This document shows, piece after piece, positions 26,883 through 36,718 of a DNA stretch of 64,000 nt. The notes below the pieces were generated by a model, which did not search any database, was not told the origin of the DNA, and was given only the letters and a program-made list of their open reading frames with translations. The position numbers were made by a program, and so were the translations under genes. Numbering within the stretch: position 1 is the stretch's first letter; every line of letters begins with the position of its first letter. The stretch is from Cellvibrio japonicus Ueda107 (GTDB lineage: Bacteria > Pseudomonadota > Gammaproteobacteria > Pseudomonadales > Cellvibrionaceae). The DNA lies in assembly GCF_000019225.1 (NCBI RefSeq), contig NC_010995.1:2364501-2428500 (forward strand), given 5' to 3'.

Positions 26883-29345
26883 TCAGGCAGGTTCGAGAAT
26901 ACGCTGCTGATCCGTGCGCAAGATAGATTCAAATACTGCCAACTCAACCGGCATACTGAACAAATAGCCCTGATAAAAATGGCAACCAAAGGCCTTCAGG
27001 ATCGCCAGCTGCTCCGCTTCCTCAACCCCTTCCGCCACCAATTCCATATCTAACAAGTTACCCATGGTAATGATGGTTTCCACCAATACCCGATCGTTGC
27101 GATCGACAATAATATCGCGCACGAACCCCTGGTCGATCTTCAGGGTGCTGACCGGTAAGCGTTTAAGATAACTGATGGATGAATAGCCGGTGCCAAAGTC
27201 ATCCAGCGAGAAACTGATCCCTTTGTCGCTCAACAGCGTCATGGTGGCGATAGCGTCTTCTACCCGCTGTATCACTATGCCTTCGGTAATTTCCATATCC
27301 AGGGAGTTGGGTGGGATCGGGAAGCGCTCGATGGTATCAATCACATCCTGCACAAAGGCCGCGCGGCGGAACTGGCGCGGACTGATATTAATACTGAGTT
27401 TCATGCCCTCGTGCCAAAGCCCTTGTTCTGACCATTTCACCAGGGTTTTACAGGCATCCTCCAGTACCCACTGGCCAACATCGATGATCATGCCGGAGGT
27501 TTCAAGTACAGGGATAAAATCCACCGGGGATACCATACCCTTGGTTGGATGCTTCCAGCGCAAGAGCGCCTCGGCTCCCACAACCCGGCTGGAGATCACA
27601 TCCATCTTGGGTTGGTAATAAAGCTCAAACTGCCCTTCCTCCAATGCCCGGTGCAGGTCACCTTCCATCACCAGCTGGCGGCTGACTTTATCGGCCATTT
27701 CCTCATTGAAAAACTCAATGGAATCACGGCCCTTTTCTTTTACCTGGTACATCGCAGTATCGGCATAACGCAACAATTCATGTACCGAATTGTTTTTATC
27801 CGGATAAACCACCACACCCACACTACAGGTCACGCGCAACTCCATGCTGTCGTAAACATAGGGCTGGGAAATAATACTGCGGATTTTTTCACTGATTTCA
27901 CCGGCGCGCAGTGCGGCAGTTTCCATGTTTTGATCCAGCACGGTAAGCACTACCACGAACTCATCACCGCTGAGGCGAGCCACCAGATCCTCTTCGCGTA
28001 CAGACTGCTGCAAACGCGTTGCCACGACTTCAAGCACCTTGTCGCCCACCGGATGGCCCAGGGAGTCATTGATATTTTTGAATTGATCCAGATCGATAAA
28101 CAACACCGCCCCGTAATAGCCGTGACGCTCAGCGCGGCGCAATTCATGCTCCAGGCGCTCCACCAGTTGTACCCGATTCGGTAAACCGGTCAGTGCATCA
28201 TGGTGTGCCATAAATTCCATTTTGGCCTGGGCATTTTTACGCTCGGTAATATCTACCGATACAATCAGCGCTACTTTTTCATCGTAAAATGCCAGTGGCA
28301 TGATGTGTGTTTGCAAGAACAGTTGCTTGCCCGAGGCGGTGATAAAACGCTCTTCTATCACATCCAGCTCTTCATTGCCGCGAATCACGCGATAATCGTT
28401 TTGTAGCATGGTGTCTATATCAAACACCGAATTTTTCAAAAGTTGGCGCACATGCAAATTGCGCATTTGCTCGGGGGTATACCCCAGCTCATTGGCCAGT
28501 GCCTTATTGGCAAACAGGTAGTAGCCGGCAATGTTGCGCGCGCCAATCATAACGGGCAAGTGATCAATAATCTGCCGCAAATGCTCCTCGCTCTTGCGCA
28601 GGGCAAGCTCAACGGCACGACGCTTGGCAAGGGATAATTCCACCACATCAAGCAATTGGTTAAAGCTGGCAATCAATTGCGCCAATTCATCCTTGCGTTG
28701 CGAGGGTAAGGGAGTCAGGCGATTTACCCCGGGATGATCGGGGTTAATGCTGTTGATTTCGCGCGACAGGCGCACCAGGGGTTTGGTCAGGGTGAAATAG
28801 AAAACAAAAAACAGCAGTAATACCAAAAACATATTGCGAAAAATACCCGTCAGCATTCCCGTTTTGGAGCGGTTGTAAAAACCCTCCAGGGCCATATCCA
28901 TGTCTACATAGAAGCGGATGCTTCCGGCAGTGCCATCGGTATAACCGGGCAATAGCAAGGTGGCAGTATATTCGCGGGTATTTTCACTGATCTTGCCGGT
29001 CAGCCAACGGGTCGGTAAATCCGGACGGGGGCTACTCCCCTGCGCGAGGATATTGCCGGTGTCATCGTAGATCACTACCTCATAGATAAAACCATAGCGT
29101 AATAGCCCATTAACCACCTCGTAAGACAATTCATCATCCAGGGTGGATACCGAGCGAACTGCCGGTGGCGTGGCCACCTGGATCACCCGGTCAATCAGGT
29201 TTTCCAGTTCTTTTTGCTGGTTGAGATAATCCAGATAGAGCTGGATGGAGCTGAGCAAAAAACTCAACACAAAGGCGAGAATGATGCCGATCTTGGCAAG
29301 CTGGAATGAGATGCCGTTAAAAAAGGATGGGGCTTTGTCTCTCAT
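26883..29345 (-). CDS. Membrane PAS-GGDEF-EAL c-di-GMP turnover protein
   Basis: About 820 residues from ATG 29345; an earlier in-frame start at 29417 is possible and the Shine-Dalgarno is weak either way. TM helix 1 (about 12-36) and TM helix 2 (about 165-187) enclose a periplasmic sensor; a HAMP-like segment and a PAS domain (IIDHLPVMIGARNIAGYYLF) follow. GGDEF carries SGDEF with an RxxD site (REED) five residues before. The EAL domain keeps EALLRW, NISPRQF, EITEG, DDFGTGYSS, KIDQGFV and AEGVE, so phosphodiesterase activity is likely; cyclase activity is possible. It is convergent with the flhB-like gene. Confidence 0.9.
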   Translation of the reverse strand: MRDKAPSFFNGISFQLAKIGIILAFVLSFLLSSIQLYLDYLNQQKELENLIDRVIQVATPPAVRSVSTLDDELSYEVVNGLLRYGFIYEVVIYDDTGNILAQGSSPRPDLPTRWLTGKISENTREYTATLLLPGYTDGTAGSIRFYVDMDMALEGFYNRSKTGMLTGIFRNMFLVLLLFFVFYFTLTKPLVRLSREINSINPDHPGVNRLTPLPSQRKDELAQLIASFNQLLDVVELSLAKRRAVELALRKSEEHLRQIIDHLPVMIGARNIAGYYLFANKALANELGYTPEQMRNLHVRQLLKNSVFDIDTMLQNDYRVIRGNEELDVIEERFITASGKQLFLQTHIMPLAFYDEKVALIVSVDITERKNAQAKMEFMAHHDALTGLPNRVQLVERLEHELRRAERHGYYGAVLFIDLDQFKNINDSLGHPVGDKVLEVVATRLQQSVREEDLVARLSGDEFVVVLTVLDQNMETAALRAGEISEKIRSIISQPYVYDSMELRVTCSVGVVVYPDKNNSVHELLRYADTAMYQVKEKGRDSIEFFNEEMADKVSRQLVMEGDLHRALEEGQFELYYQPKMDVISSRVVGAEALLRWKHPTKGMVSPVDFIPVLETSGMIIDVGQWVLEDACKTLVKWSEQGLWHEGMKLSINISPRQFRRAAFVQDVIDTIERFPIPPNSLDMEITEGIVIQRVEDAIATMTLLSDKGISFSLDDFGTGYSSISYLKRLPVSTLKIDQGFVRDIIVDRNDRVLVETIITMGNLLDMELVAEGVEEAEQLAILKAFGCHFYQGYLFSMPVELAVFESILRTDQQRILEPA

Positions 29346-29474
29346 TGACGATGGGTTTCCAGGAATCGGTATCGTTGGCGTGCTGCTACTGACGGCTGAG
29401 TATAGTGCAATATTCAAATTTAGACGAAACGCTATAACTTTAGACCATATAAAAAATCAGTAACGGCCTACTTC

Positions 29475-30584
29475 TTATACAACACGCTCGATGGGTTGAT
29501 AGCGCTTATTTAATGCTGAAGCCACTGTCGGGTGAGTTACCGCACCTCGACAAACATTCAACCCCTGGGCAAATCCTGCATCGGATTTGAGAGTATCCAG
29601 TCCCGCCTTCGCCAAACGCTGTACATAATCGAGTGTTGCATTAGTGAGACCAAGCGTTGCGGTGCGGGCAACTGCACTGGGGATATTGGCGACACAGTAA
29701 TGAATTACCCCCTCCTCCACATAGGTCGGATTTTGGTGGCTGGTCGGGCGTGAAGTTGCAAAACACCCCCCCTGGTCTATAGCCACATCGACCAGGACAC
29801 TGGCCGGACGCATGCGGGCAATATCGTCCCGTTCCAACAACCTGGGTGCCGCATCGCCTGCATTGAGTACCGCACCAACAACCAAATCCGCCCCCTGTAC
29901 CAACTCCGCAATCCTGGTCCGGGTAGCATATTCAGTTTGCAAACGACCACGCCAGAGTTCATCCAGCTGGCGCAAGCGCCCGAGTGATGTATCGACAATG
30001 GTGACCTGCGCCCCCAATCCCAATGCCATAGCCGCCGCCTGGGAACCAACCACACCGGCCCCCAGGATCACGACTTGCGCGGGAGCAACACCGGGAACAC
30101 CACCCAATAGAATCCCCTTTCCCCCCTGCGCCACCTCCAGGTGATGGGCGCCAGCCTGGATGGCCATGCGTCCGGCAATTTCTGACATGGGCGCTAACAG
30201 GGGTAAACGCCCCTGGGAATCCCTGACCGTTTCATAGGCGATACAACTGGCGCCCGAATCCAGTAGCGCCGAAGCCATCACAGGATCAGCGGCTAAATGC
30301 AGGTAGGTAAATAACACATGATGAGGTTGCAACAGCGAATATTCAGAGGGCTGGGGTTCTTTTACCTTGACGATAAGCCGGGCGGACGCATACACCTCCG
30401 CTATGGACGCTGATAAATGCGCACCTGCCCGCTGATAATCCATATCGCTAAAACCTGCGGCAATACCTGCACCTGTTTGAACCAGTACCTGATGCCCCAG
30501 GCGGGTTAATTCCGCCACCCCCGCCGGTGTCATGGCTACGCGATTTTCCCCCGCTTTCACTTCTTTCGGTACACCCAAATGCAT
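29475..30584 (-). CDS. ald: Alanine dehydrogenase
   Basis: 369 residues (family about 371). NAD-dependent interconversion of L-alanine with pyruvate and ammonia. N-terminal GVPKEVKAGENRVAMTPAGV is the AlaDh/PNT signature. The Rossmann loop is ILGAGVVGSQAAAMALGLGA and the catalytic region includes the His in QAGAHHLE. The start at 30584 has GGAGGT 5 nt upstream; a reading from 30614 would add ten residues before the conserved start. It is a monocistronic gene on the minus strand. Confidence 0.94.
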   Translation of the reverse strand: MHLGVPKEVKAGENRVAMTPAGVAELTRLGHQVLVQTGAGIAAGFSDMDYQRAGAHLSASIAEVYASARLIVKVKEPQPSEYSLLQPHHVLFTYLHLAADPVMASALLDSGASCIAYETVRDSQGRLPLLAPMSEIAGRMAIQAGAHHLEVAQGGKGILLGGVPGVAPAQVVILGAGVVGSQAAAMALGLGAQVTIVDTSLGRLRQLDELWRGRLQTEYATRTRIAELVQGADLVVGAVLNAGDAAPRLLERDDIARMRPASVLVDVAIDQGGCFATSRPTSHQNPTYVEEGVIHYCVANIPSAVARTATLGLTNATLDYVQRLAKAGLDTLKSDAGFAQGLNVCRGAVTHPTVASALNKRYQPIERVV

Positions 30585-30880
30585 GAAGACCTCCGCAAAC
30601 ACCCTTGTTTTCAAAGCACATTTAAGACCCTGTAGTTCGAGTATAGCCAGCCATGGATGGCAGTGCCTGCATCAGGGTAAGGATTACATCTGCCACCAGG
30701 GCGGACTGGCATGACCTATGCTGCACACTATTCAACCAGGAAAATACGCCAAAAAACGGTACAAAAAATCACCACTTAGTGGTTTACGTGCTAATAGATG
30801 ACGAAAATTGTCACCCAAGTTATTTATTGTCACGCAATATGAGTGGTACTGGGAATCAGGTATTAATAAAGCGAGCGATC

Positions 30881-31393
30881 ATGATCAATCACGCTGCCGA
30901 GCTGCAAGAGTATGTTATCCGTCCCTGCCTGAAGCACTTGGGGATAGAAGATCCGGCGATGGAATTGTTATTGTTGGGCACCGCCGCCAGGGAATCGTCG
31001 CAAGGTTTTCAATGTTGCTGTCCGGTCAGCGGGGGGCTTGGTCTCTATCACATCACCCCGGAGCGGCACCAGCAGGTTTGGGATCAAATACTGATCCGCA
31101 GTCCCGATATGGCGTCCAACGTGCGTGGGCTTGCCAGCCAGCAGGGGTTCCTCAAAGCACCGCACCAGGAGCTGGTGACCAACCTGCTCTATGCCACGGC
31201 AATCGCCTGGGCTATTTACTGGGGGGCAAACGTCTCATCTGCTGACCTGAAGGATGTTACGGCCATGGCCAATACCTGGGCCAGGGATTTTGATAATGGC
31301 AGCCGACAGCAGGATGGGAATTACAGTGTTGCCAGCTTTCTGCACAGCTATCGCAAATGGATATTACGCGATAAGCGTATGCGTGCTGCCTGA
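30881..31393 (+). CDS. Orphan phage-like protein with a lysozyme-like fold pattern
   Basis: 170 residues from ATG 30881; the frame is open upstream to 30653, but that part is low in coding character and I treat it as leader. The pattern LLLLGTAARESSQGFQ...GGLGLYHITPERHQQVWDQIL resembles small phage proteins with a catalytic-Glu helix and a G-(L/I)-(Y/F) segment, as in lysozyme-like/SLT folds found in phage tail or base modules. No other phage genes are nearby. Two Cys triplets (QCCCP) are unusual. Convergent with ttcA, 22 nt apart. The function is unproven. Confidence 0.65.
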   Translation: MINHAAELQEYVIRPCLKHLGIEDPAMELLLLGTAARESSQGFQCCCPVSGGLGLYHITPERHQQVWDQILIRSPDMASNVRGLASQQGFLKAPHQELVTNLLYATAIAWAIYWGANVSSADLKDVTAMANTWARDFDNGSRQQDGNYSVASFLHSYRKWILRDKRMRAA

Positions 31394-31415
31394 TCCCGCT
31401 TTTCCTGCTCACCTA

Positions 31416-32324
31416 TCAATGGATGTCCAACACATCCACATACTGAACCACCTCTTCTTGTGCCGGGCGATGCCAGTTGGGTACTGCACAGGCATCCGAC
31501 GCATCCTCCACGGCGGTGGCGGTTTTATCGATGGCCAGGTTAACGAAATCAAACAATTCCAGATCCCCCAACTGCGATGGCTGGACGTTGCGGATTGCCG
31601 TGAAGATCGTCTCTGTGCGCCCCGGAAATTGACGCTCCCAGGCGTGCAGCATCTCTTTTACTGCCTGGCGCTGAAGGTTTTCCTGGGAGCCGCAAAGGTT
31701 GCAGGGAATGATCGGAAAACCTTTCAATCGGGCAAACTCAGCAATATCTTCCTCTGCACAATACGCCAGGGGGCGAATCACGATATTGCGCTTGTCATCA
31801 GACAAGAGTTTGGGCGGCATGGCTTTAAGCTTGCCGCCATAGAACATATTCAGGAACAGGGTTTCAATGATGTCATCGCGGTGATGGCCCAGGGCAATCT
31901 TGGTCGCCCCGATTTCATCGGCAAACCCGTAGAGGGTACCGCGTCTCAGGCGTGAGCAAAGACCGCAGGTTGTTTTCCCCTCCGGCACTACCTCCTTCAC
32001 AATGCTGTAGGTATCGCGCTCAATAATATGGAAAGGTACGCCCAGCTGCGCCAGGTAATTGGGAAGTACATGTTCGGGAAAGCCCGGTTGCTTTTGGTCC
32101 ATATTCACCGCAACCAGCTCAAACCTGATCGGCGCGGTTTGTTGCAAACTCAATAGGATATCCAACATGGTGTAGGAGTCCTTACCGCCGGACAGGCATA
32201 CCATCACCTTATCGCCATCCTCAATCATGTTGTAATCCACAATGGCACTGCCCGTCTGGCGGCGCAGGCGCTTTTGCAACTTGTTGAATTCGAGGCGATC
32301 TTTGCGTTGATTGAGACTGGTCAT
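31416..32324 (-). CDS. ttcA: tRNA 2-thiocytidine biosynthesis protein TtcA
   Basis: 302 residues from ATG 32324 (a longer frame to 32543 is open but not conserved). TtcA thiolates C32 of some tRNAs using ATP and an iron-sulfur cluster. The PP-loop SGGKDS is at residues 45-50. Cluster cysteines appear as CGLC and CNLC. LGHHRDDIIETLFLN is the family helix next to the active site. The C-terminus is longer than a minimal TtcA and rich in Val/Ala. Convergent with the phage-like gene. Confidence 0.95.
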   Translation of the reverse strand: MTSLNQRKDRLEFNKLQKRLRRQTGSAIVDYNMIEDGDKVMVCLSGGKDSYTMLDILLSLQQTAPIRFELVAVNMDQKQPGFPEHVLPNYLAQLGVPFHIIERDTYSIVKEVVPEGKTTCGLCSRLRRGTLYGFADEIGATKIALGHHRDDIIETLFLNMFYGGKLKAMPPKLLSDDKRNIVIRPLAYCAEEDIAEFARLKGFPIIPCNLCGSQENLQRQAVKEMLHAWERQFPGRTETIFTAIRNVQPSQLGDLELFDFVNLAIDKTATAVEDASDACAVPNWHRPAQEEVVQYVDVLDIH

Positions 32325-32732
32325 GCCGGGTACCCTGGAGTTACTGGCAAGCCGGGCCCATAGGCAGCCCGACTTGAAACAAGGCGCGCATTGTACGGAT
32401 TTTAAGCCCCGGTGGAAAACGAATCCGATAAAGAGAAAAACGAATCCGGCAAGCTTGCCGTTACCTTCCCCCAGCAGGTTATTTTCAGCACAACGCCCGG
32501 CAAGGATTTGCCGCCATCTGCGCGAAACTTTCAACCGGAGCAACCCAATACCGATTCAGGTGACAATCTGCCGAATACCGCTATACACCAGCAATGGTGC
32601 GGCCTATGATCAATCCACATCCATAAATAAGTATGTTCGCGGCGGGGATTGCCCCAATAAATAGCCGGCTGGCATAGCGCTTGCTCCAGTGAATTCCGGA
32701 TAGCCACTCTCGTGCAGGTTCAGGAGTTGACG
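32325..32732. other. 408-bp divergent intergenic region (ttcA / PilZ gene)
   Basis: Mostly unexplained. It contains a 12-base direct repeat AAAACGAATCCG (about 32417 and 32437) and a short open frame 32412-32609 (+, GTG start, 65 residues, hydrophilic, no Shine-Dalgarno, no recognised motif) that I cannot confirm as a gene. No tRNA or convincing promoter was seen. Confidence 0.4.
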
Positions 32733-33524
32733 ATGTCGATTTTCAAAAAATGGTTTAACAAAGTCCCCTCCCGGGGTATGGCAGAGAGTCACCTCCCTGA
32801 AGCTGATACCAACCTTAGCCTGGCCAGCCATATTCCCGACCAATACCTGGTGCTCTGGCAACTCTATAAACAACGCCAACTGCTGGAGATACGCCTGGGC
32901 TCTGCCAGCCGTACCTATCAGTCCATGATCCTTGCCCTGGATATAGAGCGAGGCCTGATGTGGCTGGATGATTTATTCCCCCAACAGCTTATCCTGGACA
33001 CAGGGGATGAAATTACCATCCGCCACCATCGCCAAAGCGAGCAATTGCTTATTCGCACCCACATTACGGCCCTCGGCAGCACTTATGGCGCCAGCGGCCT
33101 GGCAGTTCCCTTACCGGAACAGGCACATTACACCGCGCGACGCGCCTCCGCCCGTTTTCACGTTGCCAGCGAAACACCGATCCTGGTCAGAATCCGCACG
33201 CTTGGCCAGGACCCCTGCTGCGGAACCCTGCAGGATATTTCCAGCGGCGGTATCAAACTTCATGTCGCCGGTAACCTGCTGCCGCATTTACGCCACGGCG
33301 TACAACTCCCCTTGTGCGAGTTTCGACTCAACGATGAGTTGCAAATCCACTGTCGCGCACGCGTTTGTGCCTTTCGCCTGATGCGCGCTCCCTATCGCTG
33401 TACACAAATCAGCCTTGAGTTTCTTGATTTGCCGGTAGAAAAACGCATTGCCATTGAACATTACCTGCAATGGGCAAATCAGCAGACAGCACCTGCCAAC
33501 CAGCGGCGCTTCCGGGTTGCCTAA
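32733..33524 (+). CDS. YcgR-type PilZ c-di-GMP receptor protein
   Basis: 263 residues. The N-terminal half (residues 30-125) has the strand-rich pattern of the YcgR flagellar-brake domain. The PilZ domain follows with RRASAR (RxxxR) near residue 140 and DISSGG (D/N-x-S-x-x-G) near 170, the two c-di-GMP-contacting motifs. The start ATG 32733 has AGGAG 6-7 nt upstream. It is followed by an Aer-like chemoreceptor, so a link to motility control is plausible. No signal peptide. Confidence 0.85.
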   Translation: MSIFKKWFNKVPSRGMAESHLPEADTNLSLASHIPDQYLVLWQLYKQRQLLEIRLGSASRTYQSMILALDIERGLMWLDDLFPQQLILDTGDEITIRHHRQSEQLLIRTHITALGSTYGASGLAVPLPEQAHYTARRASARFHVASETPILVRIRTLGQDPCCGTLQDISSGGIKLHVAGNLLPHLRHGVQLPLCEFRLNDELQIHCRARVCAFRLMRAPYRCTQISLEFLDLPVEKRIAIEHYLQWANQQTAPANQRRFRVA

Positions 33525-33676
33525 TCCACAGGCAGGTTCAATAAGCCCTTAAATTTATTGAGGAAAATTTCCATACTTTTTGCGCCAGGCATCTACACTG
33601 AAACAACAAAACCGCTAGCGTTTGTATTCTCCGCCATGCCATAGCATGGCGATTGCTTCACCCAAGGAATTACTTT

Positions 33677-35251
33677 ATGCGTAACAATGGTCCAGTCACC
33701 GGGCGCGAAGTCCGCTTCAACGTCGATGAAGAACTTGTCTCTTCTACCAATACTCGTGGTGACATTCAATTTTGCAACGATGTTTTCCAGCGCATTTCCG
33801 GCTTTAGCCACGAAGAACTGATTAACCAGCCACATAACCTGATCCGCCATCCGGATATGCCTCCGGCAACCTTCGGCATGATGTGGGGAGCCCTTAAAGC
33901 GGGCAAACCCTGGATGGGGATTGTCAAAAATCGCTGTAAAAACGGCGACCACTACTGGGTCGATGCTTATGTCACACCGCTCAAGCAAAGTGGGCAAATT
34001 TACGGTTATGAGTCAGTGCGCGCCAAGGCTGATGAAACCATCCGCCGCCGTGCAGAAGTCGTCTACAACCGCCTGAACCAGGGCAAACCCGCTTACTCGG
34101 CCCTTGAAAAACTTTGGCACCTATGGGGTAACAGCCTGTTGATTGCATTGGGTGCCTGGGTGTTATTGCTTTTAACCACGTTACTCACAGGCAGCCTGAG
34201 CCTGAATACAGGTCTCGCCCTGGTATTGCCAGCCCTGCTCATCGGGTTCGTCGCACATGTCATGCAACAGCAGCGGATACAGCCGGCCCTGCGCTATGCA
34301 CGCTCCATTATTGAAGATCCCTTTGCAGCTTATATCTACACCGGGCGGGCAGATGGCCTGGGCGAAATCCAGTTCTCGCAAATGGCCATACGCGCGCGCC
34401 TGCGCACTGCACTCGGACGTTTCCGCGAATCTGCAAACGAATTGCATCATAAGGCGGAGGATGCCCATTACCACGCCAATAAAACCCACACGGGCATGAC
34501 CGAGCAGCAGCGCGAAACCGGCAATGTCGCCAATGCCATGCAACAAATGGCTCTGGCGGTACAGGAAGTCGCTACCGGCGCAACCCAAACCTCTACCGCA
34601 ACCGGCCATGCCATTGATGAGGTTGATAAGGGACACCAGGTTATTGAAGGCGCCAAATTATCGATTGATGATCTTTCCCATACCGTCAGCAACCTCGGCC
34701 AAGTGCTGGCCAAGCTCTCGGAAGACAGCGGCAAGATTGCCAGTGTGGTCGACGTCATTCGCAGCATCGCCGAGCAAACCAATTTACTGGCACTCAATGC
34801 AGCAATTGAAGCTGCACGTGCAGGCGAACAAGGCCGAGGCTTTGCCGTGGTGGCCGACGAAGTGCGCTCACTGGCCCAACGTACCCAGGAATCTACCGGC
34901 CATATCCAGGAGATCATTGGCAACCTCGCCAAGGCCACCCAGGATGCCAGCAGCAACATGCAAAACTGCCTCAACCTCGCCGATCGCAGCGTAAGTGAAA
35001 TGAGTAATGTGCGCGCGGCCCTGGGGACGATTGCCGACTCGGTCAATACCATTGACCAGATGTCACACCAAATTGCCGCCGCCGCCGAAGAGCAATCCTC
35101 CATGGCCATGGAAATCGAGCGCAATACCTCAGCCATAGCGCGTATCTCTGACCAAAGCCAGATTGAAATTGAGACGGCCGATGAATTGAACAACGAAATG
35201 GCACAGTTATCCCAGCGACAATTGGATTTAATTGTGCGTTTCAACTACTGA
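33677..35251 (+). CDS. Aer-like PAS-containing methyl-accepting chemotaxis protein
   Basis: 524 residues from ATG 33677, with AAGGA 8 nt upstream. An Aer-type PAS domain is at residues 15-115 (STNTRGDIQFCNDVFQRISGF, then NLIRHPDMP), probably an FAD-binding redox sensor. Two close TM helices follow (about 150-195) with almost no periplasmic loop. The signalling domain keeps the receptor tip pattern (AEQTNLLALNAAIEAARAGE, GRGFAVVADEVRSLA). Likely aerotaxis or energy-taxis receptor. No CheW-binding pentapeptide tether at the C-terminus. Confidence 0.92.
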   Translation: MRNNGPVTGREVRFNVDEELVSSTNTRGDIQFCNDVFQRISGFSHEELINQPHNLIRHPDMPPATFGMMWGALKAGKPWMGIVKNRCKNGDHYWVDAYVTPLKQSGQIYGYESVRAKADETIRRRAEVVYNRLNQGKPAYSALEKLWHLWGNSLLIALGAWVLLLLTTLLTGSLSLNTGLALVLPALLIGFVAHVMQQQRIQPALRYARSIIEDPFAAYIYTGRADGLGEIQFSQMAIRARLRTALGRFRESANELHHKAEDAHYHANKTHTGMTEQQRETGNVANAMQQMALAVQEVATGATQTSTATGHAIDEVDKGHQVIEGAKLSIDDLSHTVSNLGQVLAKLSEDSGKIASVVDVIRSIAEQTNLLALNAAIEAARAGEQGRGFAVVADEVRSLAQRTQESTGHIQEIIGNLAKATQDASSNMQNCLNLADRSVSEMSNVRAALGTIADSVNTIDQMSHQIAAAAEEQSSMAMEIERNTSAIARISDQSQIEIETADELNNEMAQLSQRQLDLIVRFNY

Positions 35252-35326
35252 TTGTAGATTTCGTAAAGGACTACAGGATTTTATCGCCAGTCTTGGCTAT
35301 GATCCGGTCAGCAATACGAGGAATGA

Positions 35327-36655
35327 TTGAGTTATCCCATGACCGAAAAAGCTGTATCGACGACACCACTCTCCCCGGATGAACTTAACCGTCTGGATCG
35401 CGCTCACCTCTGGCATCCCTACACCTCCTTTACCAACCCACCACCGGTAACACCGGTGATGGGTGGCGAAGGGGTTTATCTGCATCTCGCCGACGGTCGC
35501 AAACTGGTAGATGGTATTTCATCCTGGTGGAGCGCTGTGCATGGCTACAACCATCCAGTGCTCAATAAAGCCGTAACTGACCAACTGCACAAAATGGCCC
35601 ATGTGATGTTTGCCGGCATTACCCATGAACCGGCCGTAAAGCTGGCTGCCACATTGGCACGTATCACACCCGAGGGCCTGAATAAGGTCTTTTTCTCTGA
35701 CTCAGGCTCTGTTGCCGTAGAAGTTGCCATGAAAATGGCCGTGCAATACTGGCACTCACAGGGCCAATCCCAGCGCACCCTGTTCCTTAGTTTTAAACGC
35801 GGTTATCACGGCGATACCTTTGGTGCCATGTCAGTGTGCGACCCTCACTCGGGCATGCATCATATGTTTCACCATATGCTCAGCCACCAGTTGTTTGCCG
35901 ATGCACCGGCAACAGGTTTTGAGGAGCCATTCCAGGAATCCCACATCGCCAAATTCTCCCAGATGATCCAGCAACATCGCCAGAAAATTGCAGCGGTGAT
36001 CCTGGAGCCGATTATGCAGGGCGCGGGAGGCATGCATTTTTATTCACCGCAGTTCTTGCAGCGGGTGAAACAGCTCTGCGACCAACACCAGATCCTGCTG
36101 ATTGCCGACGAAATTGCTACCGGTTTTGGGCGTACCGGAAAACTCTTTGCCTGTGAACACGCCAGTATCAGCCCGGACATTATGTGTATTGGCAAAGCCC
36201 TCAGCGGCGGTTATATCACTCTCGCAGCAACCCTGTGCAACGACAGGGTTAGCAGTGGAATATGCCAGGGCGATTACAGCGCCCTGATGCATGGTCCCAC
36301 CTACATGGCCAATCCCCTCGCCTGCGCTGTTGCCAATGCCAGTATTGACCTGCTCATGAAAAGCGACTGGCAACAAAAGGTTAAGCGAATCAGCGAGCAA
36401 CTCCATCACGAACTGATGCCCTGCCGGGAGTTTTCCTATGTGAAGGATGTGCGAGTGCTGGGGGCCATTGGTGTTGTAGAACTGGAAAAACCGTTTAATA
36501 CCCATGAGCTAACCCAGGCTTTTGTTGCCCAGGGTGTTTGGGTCAGACCGATGGGACAGGTTATTTACCTGATGCCGCCTTTTATTATCAACCCGGAAGA
36601 GTTAAGCAAGCTCACCGCTGCAGTAGCCAAAGTGATTGCCAATATGGCGAAGTGA
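35327..36655 (+). CDS. bioA: Adenosylmethionine-8-amino-7-oxononanoate aminotransferase
   Basis: 442 residues; biotin synthesis step from KAPA to DAPA with SAM as amino donor. N-terminal HLWHPYTSF is the BioA signature; PLP site residues include IADEIATGFGRTG and the Lys in CIGKALSGGYI; GPTYMANPLACA is the family pattern. The start is either TTG 35327, with AGGA 4-5 nt upstream, or ATG 35339, four codons later. It is not beside other bio genes here. It is followed by a strong terminator shared with trpS. Confidence 0.95.
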   Translation: MSYPMTEKAVSTTPLSPDELNRLDRAHLWHPYTSFTNPPPVTPVMGGEGVYLHLADGRKLVDGISSWWSAVHGYNHPVLNKAVTDQLHKMAHVMFAGITHEPAVKLAATLARITPEGLNKVFFSDSGSVAVEVAMKMAVQYWHSQGQSQRTLFLSFKRGYHGDTFGAMSVCDPHSGMHHMFHHMLSHQLFADAPATGFEEPFQESHIAKFSQMIQQHRQKIAAVILEPIMQGAGGMHFYSPQFLQRVKQLCDQHQILLIADEIATGFGRTGKLFACEHASISPDIMCIGKALSGGYITLAATLCNDRVSSGICQGDYSALMHGPTYMANPLACAVANASIDLLMKSDWQQKVKRISEQLHHELMPCREFSYVKDVRVLGAIGVVELEKPFNTHELTQAFVAQGVWVRPMGQVIYLMPPFIINPEELSKLTAAVAKVIANMAK

Positions 36656-36663
36656 TGTGCCGC

Positions 36664-36699
36664 CGAATAAAAATGGGCCTGATGGCCCATTTTTATTCG
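36664..36699. terminator. Bidirectional terminator between bioA and trpS
   Basis: A perfect 16-bp stem (36664-36679 and 36684-36699) with TGAT loop. The GGGCC/GGCCC core is flanked by A5 and T5 tracts, so it can serve both convergent genes. Confidence 0.9.
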
Positions 36700-36718
36700 A
36701 GTCGAGTCAAGGGCACGG

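Noticed and set aside
32412..32609. Possible 65-residue gene between ttcA and the PilZ gene
   Set aside because: No ribosome binding site, no motif and no operon context; kept only as a note on the intergenic region.
34468..35244. Minus-strand 258-codon open frame opposite the Aer-like receptor
   Set aside because: Low-complexity Ser/Ala-rich translation opposite a well-conserved MCP domain; a shadow frame.
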